Position numbers and translations under genes: made by a program. A stretch of 64,000 nucleotides of DNA from assembly GCA_022652985.1 (NCBI GenBank), contig JALCRY010000007.1:1-64000 (forward strand), read 5' to 3'. Position 1 is the first letter of the stretch, and each line of letters opens with the position of its first letter. Below the pieces are notes generated by a model that saw only the letters and a program-made list of their open reading frames with translations, made no database searches and had not been told where the DNA came from. Shown here one piece after another: positions 23,998 to 32,271 of the stretch. This DNA comes from Eubacteriaceae bacterium. Its GTDB lineage: Bacteria > Bacillota > Clostridia > Peptostreptococcales > Anaerovoracaceae.

Positions 23998-24687
23998 TCA
24001 GTCTCCCACTCCGAAGTCTGTGTTTTCAATGAGGACTTCGATATCGGGATCCTGCAGCAGCCAGCCGAATTCGTCGAGGAACCATTCCGCAAGTTCACGG
24101 TCACGTTTGACCGGCGTAGTATTGTCCGTAAACATATTTATCGTGCCCAGTCTGAAATACTTTTTCAGGATATCGATATCGCGCCTTATCATCTCTCTGG
24201 TCTGTCCCTTAATACCGACCATCAGACAGGGCGAGTCAAAGTATTCCGCCACTTCCGCCGGTGATGTGAACCCCGCGTTTTTATTTAAATAATTCTCTCT
24301 GAAATCATTGTCGAAAGTCTCCACGCCGATCTTGAAAGTTATCGGTACCCCCATGCGTTCTCTCATTTCCTCGAGTCTGTGTCTGTACATCCAGTGAGAC
24401 TCCAGAAAAAGGCGCTCTATATTTTTGGCATGTATGAGATCATGTATTTCATCAAGCGTCTGCTCCGGAAGGTCAAAGCAGCTCGCGGAATCGATCACCT
24501 CGAGCACTCCCATATCTCCTCTGACCTTTGCAAGCACTGCAGAATCGAGCTCGACTATCGCCTGTTCATCGGTTTCGTTGTCGGCGATATAATCGCAGAA
24601 TGTACACTTTCCCCATTTGCACGGGAATGCTTTCAGCAGTACGATCTCGCGCGGATGCTTTTCTGTTATCCTGCCGTATCTTTCCAT
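23998..24687 (-). CDS. queL: Radical SAM enzyme, probable queuine lyase (QueL-like)
   Basis: This 229-residue protein has the iron-sulphur motif CKWGKCTFCDY at about residues 23-33, spaced CxxxxCxxC rather than the canonical CxxxCxxC. Later blocks include FLESHWMYRHRLEEMRERMG and FKIGVETFDNDFRENYLNK. The start (ATG 24687) overlaps the stop of the ECF transporter gene as TGATG. The transporter is preceded by a preQ1-I riboswitch. Clostridioides difficile has a radical-SAM lyase (QueL) that converts queuine to preQ1 and an ECF transporter for queuosine or queuine; length and neighbours match. The function is inferred, not seen in the sequence. Confidence 0.65.
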   Translation of the reverse strand: MERYGRITEKHPREIVLLKAFPCKWGKCTFCDYIADNETDEQAIVELDSAVLAKVRGDMGVLEVIDSASCFDLPEQTLDEIHDLIHAKNIERLFLESHWMYRHRLEEMRERMGVPITFKIGVETFDNDFRENYLNKNAGFTSPAEVAEYFDSPCLMVGIKGQTREMIRRDIDILKKYFRLGTINMFTDNTTPVKRDRELAEWFLDEFGWLLQDPDIEVLIENTDFGVGD

Positions 24688-25259
24688 CACAGCCCCCTCG
24701 GCATTCTTCTCTGCACTGCAAAAGCTGCCCATACGCTTATAAGACAGTTGGCAAAATCAGTAATGAACTGTACTGTGAAAACGCTCGCAACAAGTCCCAT
24801 GCCCGCCGCATTGTGCAGGAGCTGCACGAGTATGCTGGATCCGGACGAGGTCACGCCGCCGAACACGAAGGCGGTTATCACCGCGCTCACCAGCGACACG
24901 GGAATGGCTATTACGGCAGCCGAAATGACTATCCGGCGGAGCGAATTCCCCTCACCGGGCCTGTATTTCCTGAAAATGAGTCCTGCTGCTCCTCCGGCGA
25001 TTATCTGCACCGGAAGATAATAAAGTGAATATATGTCTGTGGTCACGCCGCATATCAATGCGCCCGCGGCACCGGCGATCATGCCGGCCGCCGGACCGTA
25101 TCTGACCGCACAAATAACGGTTCCGATACTGTTCAGGTATATCGGTATACCCATAAACAGCGCAATATCGCTGCCCGCGACATTGATCATGCTGCCGGCC
25201 GCGATAAGACACAGCCGAAGCGTGCGGGCCCTGCTCAGAGAGCCTTTTCCTGCATCCAT
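24687..25259 (-). CDS. ECF transporter S component, queuosine/queuine precursor type
   Basis: This 190-residue membrane protein has about six helices. Features of ECF S components include the short N-terminus and the loops VRYGPAAGMIAGAAGALICG and HNAAGMGLVASVF. It has AAGGAG upstream and a 5' preQ1-I riboswitch, so its substrate is likely preQ1, queuine or queuosine. It would pair with a shared EcfAA'T module encoded elsewhere. Families QueT and QrtT both fit; the link to the downstream radical-SAM gene favours the queuine/queuosine type. Confidence 0.78.
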   Translation of the reverse strand: MDAGKGSLSRARTLRLCLIAAGSMINVAGSDIALFMGIPIYLNSIGTVICAVRYGPAAGMIAGAAGALICGVTTDIYSLYYLPVQIIAGGAAGLIFRKYRPGEGNSLRRIVISAAVIAIPVSLVSAVITAFVFGGVTSSGSSILVQLLHNAAGMGLVASVFTVQFITDFANCLISVWAAFAVQRRMPRGL

Positions 25260-25283
25260 TCTCCAATCTCCTTTCTGAGAGAT

Positions 25284-25318
25284 ACTTGGTTTTTTATCCT
25301 GGGAAGTTCACGAACCAG
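25284..25318 (-). promoter_or_regulatory. preQ1-I riboswitch
   Basis: The minus strand reads CTGGTTCG...CCCAGGATAAAAAACCAAG. The P1 stem is CTGG/CCAG with a 12-base loop of exactly the length in the known preQ1-I aptamers, and the A-rich tail ATAAAAAACxAAG is shared with Bacillus subtilis queC. It ends about 25 bases before the transporter start, with the AAGGAG ribosome site next to it, so translational control is likely. Binding of preQ1 is expected to shut down expression. Confidence 0.85.
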
Positions 25319-25396
25319 TCCGCCGCTCATCACGAACGGCGATTGTATAAATGCATAAATATTTTATTTACGTCGGTCAGTATAACACAAACCGCA

Positions 25397-26170
25397 CTAT
25401 TCCGCCATAGCTTTCATTTCAGCAGCGGAAATGAATTCCAGTTCAGCCTCGCATGCCGACTGTATCTCATCCTTCGTAACTCCGGGATACATCGCTGTGA
25501 CTCTGTAATGTCCGCGCCTTGTCCCGTTTCTGTCCCGGGCGGCATCTTCTCCGCCTTCGACGAATTCCATTATGCACTTTTCCGTGACCACGCGCGTGAC
25601 GCAGTGCACTGCTGTCAGCGGCAGCGTGCATTCTTTCAGGATCTTGGCCGATCCGTCCTTCGCCTCATGCTGCATAGCTATGGTGACGTTTTTCGTGCCG
25701 GCCAGGATATCCATGCTGCCGCCCATTCCATTGACACGTTTTCCCGGGATCACCCAGTTCGCCAGATTGGCATATTCGTCGACCTGGAGCGCGCCGAGCA
25801 CCGTCATGTCGAGGTGTCCGCCTCTCAGTATTCCGAACGATGTCGGCACATCGAAAGTGCAGGCCCCCTCGATCAGCGTCGAAACATTCGAGCCCGCATT
25901 AGCCATATCCTTATGACCCGTTCTGTAATTTCCCTGATTGCCGCGGTGCTCGTTCTCCCATCTCTCAAAAGTTTCCGCATCGTCGTAGATCCCTTCGAAC
26001 GCCAGCTGCCTGCCGAGCCCCGCCGAACCGTTCTCTCCTTCGAGTATTACTGTAATATCGTCCGGAATATAATTCCCGACGAGCATAGGCACTCCGACGC
26101 CCAGATTCACAAAATCGCCGTCCTTCAGCATCAGCGCGATGTTTTTCGCGATAATATTTCTCCAGTCCAT
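25397..26170 (-). CDS. Acyl-CoA:carboxylate CoA-transferase, subunit B
   Basis: This 257-residue subunit belongs to the type I CoA-transferase family (3-oxoacid/acetate/glutaconate). The catalytic glutamate lies in LEGENGSAGLG near residue 53, and GMGGSMDI and VHCVTRVVTEK are typical of the beta subunit. The start is the ATG at 26170 overlapping the subunit A stop (TGATG). Subunits A and B are separate genes, as in Clostridia. It lies at the end of the IorBA operon; an arylacyl-CoA donor is inferred from that context. Confidence 0.88.
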   Translation of the reverse strand: MDWRNIIAKNIALMLKDGDFVNLGVGVPMLVGNYIPDDITVILEGENGSAGLGRQLAFEGIYDDAETFERWENEHRGNQGNYRTGHKDMANAGSNVSTLIEGACTFDVPTSFGILRGGHLDMTVLGALQVDEYANLANWVIPGKRVNGMGGSMDILAGTKNVTIAMQHEAKDGSAKILKECTLPLTAVHCVTRVVTEKCIMEFVEGGEDAARDRNGTRRGHYRVTAMYPGVTKDEIQSACEAELEFISAAEMKAMAE

Positions 26171-26847
26171 CACAGCACCTCCTGCGGACAATGCACGATA
26201 TGGTCGATGAACGGTCCCGGCAGTCTGACATCTCCCGGATCTATCTCGCCGACCTCGACGATCTCCTCCGCCTCCAGTATGGCAATATCGCCCGCGGCGG
26301 CCATGATCGTGTTCATATTTTCACCGGTATACTTAAAAAGCGCGTTCCCCATCCTGTCGGCTTTCCAGGCCTTCACCAGGGAAACATCCGCACGCAGCGG
26401 AAGCTCGAGGATATACTTTTCTCCGTTGATGACTTTTGTTTCCTTGCCCTCTTCGACCAGCGTCCCGACGCCGGTCTTCGTATAAAATCCGCCGATGCCG
26501 TAAGCGCCGCAGCGTATCCTCTCCGCCAGAGTCCCGAACGGCACGAAAGTCACCGCAAGTTCGCCGTCGACTATTCTCCGGCCGGCCCTCGGATTCGGCC
26601 CGATAAAATCGCAGGTCGCTCTTTTTATCATGCCCTTCTGCTGAAGCAGCCTCTCCGCGCACTGATCGAAGCCGCGGAACGTCTCGCCGAGATTGTCGCA
26701 TATAAGATCGATGTCTCTGAGATCCGTTTCCGACATGGCCTTGATCAGATTGCACGGGGCGCCGATATTGCCGAATCCGCTGATCATGACAGCGTCCCCG
26801 TCATGTATCAGCTTCATCGCATCTTTCATTTCTATTACTTTATCCAT
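26170..26847 (-). CDS. Acyl-CoA:carboxylate CoA-transferase, subunit A
   Basis: This 225-residue subunit has the oxyanion/CoA motif MISGFGNIGAPCNLI (20-34), close to the family pattern GGFGxxGxP, and GFYTKTGVGT in the middle. It forms the heteromer with subunit B. The gene follows iorB by 18 bases. In the context of indolepyruvate oxidoreductase it could move CoA from an arylacetyl-CoA product to a free acid and so release the arylacetate. Confidence 0.88.
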   Translation of the reverse strand: MDKVIEMKDAMKLIHDGDAVMISGFGNIGAPCNLIKAMSETDLRDIDLICDNLGETFRGFDQCAERLLQQKGMIKRATCDFIGPNPRAGRRIVDGELAVTFVPFGTLAERIRCGAYGIGGFYTKTGVGTLVEEGKETKVINGEKYILELPLRADVSLVKAWKADRMGNALFKYTGENMNTIMAAAGDIAILEAEEIVEVGEIDPGDVRLPGPFIDHIVHCPQEVL

Positions 26848-26865
26848 AGCTGTTCCACGATCTCC

Positions 26866-27444
26866 TTAGCTCAGATACTCGAGTCCCACTCTGAAGGCCT
26901 GCATGTTCTTCTCGAGAAACGCAGCCTTGGTGTTTTCCGCCATGATCTTCTCCCAGTCGATATCCGTGAGACCCATGGCCTTTACGAGAGCCCCCAGCAG
27001 CACGATATTCATCGACTGCGGCGACCCGAGTTTTTCAGCCTCCGCGGACGCGGGTATTACTGTAGTTTCCACCTTAGCCTTTATCTCGTCGATAAGCCCC
27101 TCCGGATAAGTTTCTTCTCCGGTGAGGATAGGCGAGCTCGGGATCCTGAACTTGTTCAGCACGACCTTACCGTCCGGCTTCAGGTATTTCATCCATCTGT
27201 ACGTTTCCTCTTCTTCGAACGAAACGATCAGATCCGCTTCACCCGGCCCTATGACCGGCGCATTGACCTTGTCTCCGTATCTTATCTGTGTGGTAACGCT
27301 TCCGCCTCTCTGTGACATTCCGTGGATTTCCGACATCTTCACGTCGTATCCTTCCTGCCCCAGTCCTATCGTCAGCAGTTTGCTCGCAAGGATCGTGCCC
27401 TGGCCTCCCACGCCTACCAGCAGTATGCTCTTCGTCATTTTCAT
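26866..27444 (-). CDS. iorB: Indolepyruvate ferredoxin oxidoreductase, subunit beta
   Basis: This 192-residue gamma-type 2-oxoacid oxidoreductase subunit opens with ILLVGVGGQGTILASKLL and contains MSEIHGMSQRGGSVTTQIRY, the diagnostic IorB blocks. It pairs with IorA to decarboxylate indolepyruvate, phenylpyruvate and 4-hydroxyphenylpyruvate to the corresponding acetyl-CoA derivative, reducing ferredoxin. The gene is seven bases after iorA on the same strand. The size is normal for the family. Confidence 0.95.
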   Translation of the reverse strand: MKMTKSILLVGVGGQGTILASKLLTIGLGQEGYDVKMSEIHGMSQRGGSVTTQIRYGDKVNAPVIGPGEADLIVSFEEEETYRWMKYLKPDGKVVLNKFRIPSSPILTGEETYPEGLIDEIKAKVETTVIPASAEAEKLGSPQSMNIVLLGALVKAMGLTDIDWEKIMAENTKAAFLEKNMQAFRVGLEYLS

Positions 27445-27451
27445 ATCCTCC

Positions 27452-29242
27452 TTACTTTACCTTCACAATAGCGTCTTTCGGACAGACCTGCGCGCATATG
27501 CCGCAGCCGACACAGGACGGTTCATAGATCCAGGCCTTCTTTGCCTCAGTATCGAATCTGAGTGCCGGGCAGGCCGTTTTCGTACACATCTTGCAGCCGA
27601 TGCATTTTTCTTTATCCATCTGATAAAGGTGCCTCGTGACGTCGAATTCCTGCAGATCATCTTCCGTGAATTTCTTGAGTGCGCACGGCCATCTGGTAAT
27701 GATGACGCCCGGTTCCTCAAGCGCAAGTCCCCAGTCCAGGGTTGCGCCGACTTCCTGGAGATCCAGAGGATTTATCGTCCTGACATTTTTCACTCCCAGG
27801 GCTTTGACGATTGCAGTAATGTCCGCTGCCGGCGCATTTTCGCCTCTCGCAGTATATCCTGTACCCGGGTTATTCTGGTGTCCCGTCATGCCAGTTGTCC
27901 TGTTGTCCATGATGATGACGAGATCGCGGCTGTTGTTGTAAACGATGTCGAGCAGTCCCGTCATGCCGCTGTGGAAGAAAGTCGAATCTCCGAGGACGCT
28001 GACGGCTTTCATGTCGGTACCGTAATGCTCAAATGCTTTCGCCGCGCCATGTCCTCCCGATACTGATTCTCCCATACAGAGAACAGTGTCGGTCGCGCTG
28101 AACGGCGGCAGCGGTGCTATGCCGTAACAGCCGATATCGCCGCTGATGAAAATCTTTCCGTTCTTTGCTCTTCTCCCGAGCTCGTAGAATAGTCCCCGGT
28201 GAGGACATCCGGCACAGAACACCGGCGGACGCTCCTTTATTTTTCCGGTATCCAGATCTATCGTTTCCGATTTAATCCCCAGTACTTTTTCTTTTATGAT
28301 AGATGTCGAAAGCTCACCCTCCTGCGGGAATACTTCCCTGCCGATGCAGTTTATACCCTTGGTCCTCAGCTGGAACTCCAGATACGGCTCGCTCTCTTCT
28401 ATGACATACACCTTGTCGAATTTCTCCGTGAACTCCCTGATCTTTTCAAAAGGCACAGGGAAGGAAAACCCGACCTTGAAGTACGATGCCTTATCCCCCA
28501 GCGCATCCTTCGCATACTGATACGAGATGCCGCTCGTCACGACACCGATCTTCGCGCCGTCATTCATTACCGCATAATTGTATTTCGAATTTGCGGATTC
28601 GTCCGCAAGGACTTTCAGTCTTTCGAGTATCTCATGCCTGAGCTTTTTCGAGACAGCCGGCATCGTCGTATACTGCCAGATATCTCTTTTGTATTCTCTC
28701 TTCGGAACTTCCGTACGCTCTCCGAGTTCCACGAAGCTTTTCGAATGGCATATCCTCGTCGTCATTCTGATCATGACGGGCGTACGGTATTTTTCCGATA
28801 TCCTGATGCCTTCTATGACCATATCCTTGCATTCCTGCCCGTCTGCAGGCTCGAGCATCGGTATGTTCATCATACCGGCATAGAATCTGTTGTCCTGCTC
28901 CGTCTGCGACGAATGGATGCCCGGTTCATCCGCGGTAACGACTACAAACCCTCCGTTCGCACCCGTGTATGCAAATGAAAAAAGAGGATCGGCTGCAACA
29001 TTCATGCCCACCTGCTTCATGGCGCTGAATGATCTTCCGCCTACGAACGAATAGCCGATCGCCGATTCCACAGCGACTTTCTCGTTCACTGACCACTCCG
29101 AATCAAGATCGTCTTTATATCTTCCCGCCAGCGTCTCCAATATTTCCGTGCTCGGAGTACCCGGATATGCCGCCGCAAATGTTATACCGGCTTCATAAAC
29201 TCCGCGCGCAATGGCTTCATTGCCGGTCATCAGTTCTTTCAT
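27452..29242 (-). CDS. iorA: Indolepyruvate ferredoxin oxidoreductase, subunit alpha
   Basis: This 596-residue catalytic subunit has the N-terminal pyrimidine-binding part with YPGTPSTEILETL (25-37), then a thiamine-pyrophosphate part with GDIGCYGIAPLPPF and LGDSTFFHSGMTG, and two C-terminal [4Fe-4S] clusters in CIGCKMCTKTACPA and CVGCGICAQVCPK. The start (29242) overlaps the GntR gene stop as ATGA, so translation is coupled to the regulator. It is part of a Stickland-type aromatic amino acid route. Confidence 0.96.
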   Translation of the reverse strand: MKELMTGNEAIARGVYEAGITFAAAYPGTPSTEILETLAGRYKDDLDSEWSVNEKVAVESAIGYSFVGGRSFSAMKQVGMNVAADPLFSFAYTGANGGFVVVTADEPGIHSSQTEQDNRFYAGMMNIPMLEPADGQECKDMVIEGIRISEKYRTPVMIRMTTRICHSKSFVELGERTEVPKREYKRDIWQYTTMPAVSKKLRHEILERLKVLADESANSKYNYAVMNDGAKIGVVTSGISYQYAKDALGDKASYFKVGFSFPVPFEKIREFTEKFDKVYVIEESEPYLEFQLRTKGINCIGREVFPQEGELSTSIIKEKVLGIKSETIDLDTGKIKERPPVFCAGCPHRGLFYELGRRAKNGKIFISGDIGCYGIAPLPPFSATDTVLCMGESVSGGHGAAKAFEHYGTDMKAVSVLGDSTFFHSGMTGLLDIVYNNSRDLVIIMDNRTTGMTGHQNNPGTGYTARGENAPAADITAIVKALGVKNVRTINPLDLQEVGATLDWGLALEEPGVIITRWPCALKKFTEDDLQEFDVTRHLYQMDKEKCIGCKMCTKTACPALRFDTEAKKAWIYEPSCVGCGICAQVCPKDAIVKVK

Positions 29243-29910
29243 TTTTTGTCCTCCTTGTTATTTATCCGTTCACGGATCTTCATGGTTCCTTCCAGGTCGT
29301 GCTCGTTCATGAGCTTCAGCGCCAGTCCGATGTCATCCGCTTTCAGAGCCTCATAGACTGCACTGTGCTGCGCAAGTCCCGTCTGCCGGTTCGCTTCTAT
29401 CTGCTGAAACCGCAGAGTGCTCAGATTCAACTGTCTGTAGATATGGTCTGCAAAATCTCTTATCGTCTCATTCGGACACCATCTGATCAATGTCTCATGG
29501 AACAGCGAAGACTGCCTGTGGAATTCTTCAAAGTCCTCTTCTGCAAATGCCTGCCGCTGTGCCTCGATCACATCTCCCAGTTCATCAGCGAGCGGTCCGA
29601 TGTCATCGAGCTCATTTAGAGACTTCATGACGACCTCCGTGATATAATCATTCGCATCACTGAGATCGAGCTCCTTTTCGATGCTGAACGAGATCACCGA
29701 CGGTCCGGCGTTATATTTCTGTTCGACATAGCCGTCCTGGATCAGTCTGCTTATGGCTTCTCTCACAGGAGTCCTGCTGACCCCGAGCAGTTTCGATATA
29801 TCTTCAATATTCAACCTGGCTCCCGGACCCAGCTCGCCCGAATTGATCTGTCCGAGCACTTCAGAATATACCTGATCGACCAGCGAGACTCTTTTGATTT
29901 TCCTGTCCAT
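29239..29910 (-). CDS. GntR/FadR-type transcriptional regulator
   Basis: This 223-residue protein has a winged-helix domain at the N-terminus (INSGELGPGARLNIEDISKL and GVSRTPVREAISRLIQDGYV) and a C-terminal FCD ligand-binding domain with HRQSSLFHETLIRW and QTGLAQHSAVYEALKA. The start at 29910 has AAGGAGGA upstream. It is the first gene of the ior operon, and a strong palindrome lies just upstream of its promoter. FCD regulators bind small organic acids and often control the neighbouring catabolic genes, so the inducer may be an aryl-2-oxo acid or arylacetate. Confidence 0.9.
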   Translation of the reverse strand: MDRKIKRVSLVDQVYSEVLGQINSGELGPGARLNIEDISKLLGVSRTPVREAISRLIQDGYVEQKYNAGPSVISFSIEKELDLSDANDYITEVVMKSLNELDDIGPLADELGDVIEAQRQAFAEEDFEEFHRQSSLFHETLIRWCPNETIRDFADHIYRQLNLSTLRFQQIEANRQTGLAQHSAVYEALKADDIGLALKLMNEHDLEGTMKIRERINNKEDKK

Positions 29911-29964
29911 CGCTCCTCCTTCACAAACATGCCGCGGCAGCATTGCCGCTTCTCCGCTGAATGC

Positions 29965-29993
29965 ATTTTATATGAGATAATGTCCCTTGTCAA
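29965..29993 (-). promoter_or_regulatory. Promoter of the GntR-ior operon
   Basis: On the minus strand a consensus -35 TTGACA and -10 TAAAAT are 17 bases apart, leading to the regulator start at 29910. Confidence 0.75.
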
Positions 29994-29994
29994 T

Positions 29995-30017
29995 AGATTA
30001 CATGTAATATGTAATCT
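29995..30017. promoter_or_regulatory. Operator palindrome for the GntR regulator
   Basis: AGATTACAT and ATGTAATCT form perfect 9-base arms around GTAAT, one base upstream of the -35 box. The position fits an autoregulatory binding site. Confidence 0.65.
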
Positions 30018-30037
30018 GCTTTCCGGGAATAATATAA

Positions 30038-30078
30038 ACAGGATCCTGAAACTGTTTTACACAGTCCCCGGATCCTGT
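30038..30078 (-). terminator. Hairpin terminator after the 30-32 kb gene pair
   Basis: ACAGGATCC/GGATCCTGT forms a 9-bp stem with the inner pair ACTGT/ACAGT. It lies downstream of the 432-residue gene on the minus strand; the following T run is weak on that strand and better on the plus strand (ATTTTTG). Confidence 0.5.
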
Positions 30079-30137
30079 ATTTTTGTCTGTGCCGCAATAT
30101 TTGTATTCTGCGGCAGGACACATGGGTTATCGTAATT

Positions 30138-31436
30138 CTATTTTCTGAACAGTCCTCTGAGCAGGCTCTTCCCGGCTGTTTTAATGTCCGCAGCCGGCGT
30201 ACTCCCCGCAGCACCTGCAGCGGCGCTGCCCGCACTCTTATGCTGCGGATCGGCTATCATGCCGCTTAATTCGCTCACTTTGGATACGAGCTCGCCGTTT
30301 CCGTCCATCATAGCTGCTCTGCGGTTCTTCTGAAAATAAGGAATATCCTTATTCAGTTCCTCCGCCAGTGCTGTAAATTCCGCATCCGTTTCCGGATAGA
30401 GATCAGTGTCTATTTCTTCATAATACGGCTCTTTCTGAGGCGTCAGAAGTATCTCTTCCATTGATTTATCAGACAGCACCTCTTCAAACAGGACATATTT
30501 TATAGCCCTGATATTGTCCGGGTGCATGACTTTTTTGATCCGGCAGAGAGCATCAAGCGGTGTCGGCGTCAGCATCAGTATCCTGTAGAAAGGTCTGCTT
30601 TCCATCATTTCAAATGTGATACCCATATCCTCCGACAGAAATCTGTAATAGTCCCGTATCTTCTGTCTGCCGAGGACCATGGATTCTGCGTATTTCGCGC
30701 AGCCGGGGCCGCCTTCTCTGATTTTTTTCTTGTTGTCTTCCCAGCCGAAAATGAGAGCCGTGAATATCGTCATGGCCGACATTTTTATCTGCGCCTGTAC
30801 GGCGAGATCCGCTGTAACGGAGCGGGCGACATCACCCATATATGTTATCTCATCAAGACTTTTCGCCGTAAGATAATTGCCAAGTGTCGCCCTGACTGTC
30901 GCGGACGTGATCTCATAGTTCGGATCGGCGGCGTCCATGAATTCCCTGATCACATCTCTATACCCTGCCGTAACGGTATTAAGGATGAGATGCTCTCTTT
31001 CCATGATCATCTGAGCTTCTATCAGATCGTCAGTCCTGTTTTCAACATCGAACAGTGCTTCATATGCCCGGTCCACCGCCTCATTGTTCTGAGGACGCAC
31101 AGACTCATATACGACCCTGTACGAATCCAGGAACTCATGGACAGACGGAAGCCTCTGCACTTTCGCATAATCGAACGCTTCGGGCCGGCTGTCATCTTCC
31201 GGCAGTGCATAGTCGTTATTACCGCTCGTAACAGCCATGAACAGCTGAGTGTATTCATCCTGCATCCCGGTTTCCTGCATTATCCCCGCGATGTCCATAT
31301 CGCCTTCGTGCTCGTCGGCCAGCGCAATGAATTTCTGTTCGAATTTTTTCACGCTTTCCAGAAGTTCTCCTTCAGGTGCGCCGTTATAGAGCTGGCTCAT
31401 ATATGCATCGATCATGCTCTTCCATATAGCATCCAT
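30138..31436 (-). CDS. Unrecognised 432-residue protein, second of a pair
   Basis: The protein has no signal peptide, membrane helix or known motif. It is acidic and mostly helical, with regions such as MIMEREHLILNTVTAGYRDV and KKVMHPDNIRAIKYVLFEEV. The last 50 residues are a low-complexity Ala/Ser/Gly tail ending in KSLLRGLFRK, which could be a flexible arm with a basic amphipathic end. Its start overlaps the upstream gene by one base (TGATG), so the two proteins are probably made together and may interact. Confidence 0.75.
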   Translation of the reverse strand: MDAIWKSMIDAYMSQLYNGAPEGELLESVKKFEQKFIALADEHEGDMDIAGIMQETGMQDEYTQLFMAVTSGNNDYALPEDDSRPEAFDYAKVQRLPSVHEFLDSYRVVYESVRPQNNEAVDRAYEALFDVENRTDDLIEAQMIMEREHLILNTVTAGYRDVIREFMDAADPNYEITSATVRATLGNYLTAKSLDEITYMGDVARSVTADLAVQAQIKMSAMTIFTALIFGWEDNKKKIREGGPGCAKYAESMVLGRQKIRDYYRFLSEDMGITFEMMESRPFYRILMLTPTPLDALCRIKKVMHPDNIRAIKYVLFEEVLSDKSMEEILLTPQKEPYYEEIDTDLYPETDAEFTALAEELNKDIPYFQKNRRAAMMDGNGELVSKVSELSGMIADPQHKSAGSAAAGAAGSTPAADIKTAGKSLLRGLFRK

Positions 31437-32239
31437 CAGCCGTCCACCTCCTTTAACGAGATGAAGTCATAGCCGCACGGATCATCTGACGGAACTGCCG
31501 CGCAATTCGCCCTGTGCCATTTTTCCTGTCTGCCCGCTTCGATAAGCTCGCTCTGATGCTCTGCGGCCCAGCGGCCTATCCTCTTCTGTTCTTCCTCGAG
31601 ATCAGGATGCTTTTCGCCCGGAACCTTGCCGGTTTCCGCAAAGCGGTGCACAAAATCGATAAATCTCTGCATACCCGCTTCCGTTGTCATTGTGAGCATC
31701 CTATACGCTCTGTTCTGCGCCAGTTCATCGAAAGTCACACCTAGCTCATTCAGTTTGTTCAGGCCTTCGCTCAGCTCTCTGACTGCGTCCGTCCTGTGCT
31801 GCTGCTGCGGATTCCCGATGATATTGAAATAGGCGCCGAAAATGCTGCCGAACACTTCTTTCCTCCGCGTATACTCCGCCGTCATAGCCTCGGCTTCATT
31901 GTAGCCCTCGATCCATTCCTGCGAATATGCATACGGCAGCCCCTCTGCAAGAAACCGCTCGCGGCGTTTCACATGGATATCGGCAACATCGTCATACCCG
32001 GCATCGCGCATTGCTTTTTCGCGGAAATTGATTTCATCGAGGATCTTGGCTCTGGTCATGCCGTCATAGTAAGGCGTACCTTTGATCATTTCAGTTGCTT
32101 CCTCGATGGTCGCACATCCCTGCTCCCTGTAAAAGTCATTCAGTTCCAGATAATATTTTTTCTGCTCCGGAGAAATCTCCTCATCAAAATTGTCTGCTCT
32201 GAGCCTGTTCAGCTCATACAGCCTTTCCATCTCAGACAT
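31436..32239 (-). CDS. Unrecognised 267-residue protein, first of a pair
   Basis: This is a highly charged, helical protein of unknown family. It begins MSEMERLYELNRLRADNFDE and contains HVKRRERFLAEGLPYAYSQE and GAYFNIIGNPQQQH. No membrane segment or catalytic signature is visible. It is the first gene of the pair and the stop TGA overlaps the next ATG. The CGGC-domain gene lies 32 bases upstream on the same strand, so a three-gene unit is possible. Confidence 0.75.
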   Translation of the reverse strand: MSEMERLYELNRLRADNFDEEISPEQKKYYLELNDFYREQGCATIEEATEMIKGTPYYDGMTRAKILDEINFREKAMRDAGYDDVADIHVKRRERFLAEGLPYAYSQEWIEGYNEAEAMTAEYTRRKEVFGSIFGAYFNIIGNPQQQHRTDAVRELSEGLNKLNELGVTFDELAQNRAYRMLTMTTEAGMQRFIDFVHRFAETGKVPGEKHPDLEEEQKRIGRWAAEHQSELIEAGRQEKWHRANCAAVPSDDPCGYDFISLKEVDG

Positions 32240-32271
32240 AACGGCACCTCTCTTTCACACTGTTTTAAAGA

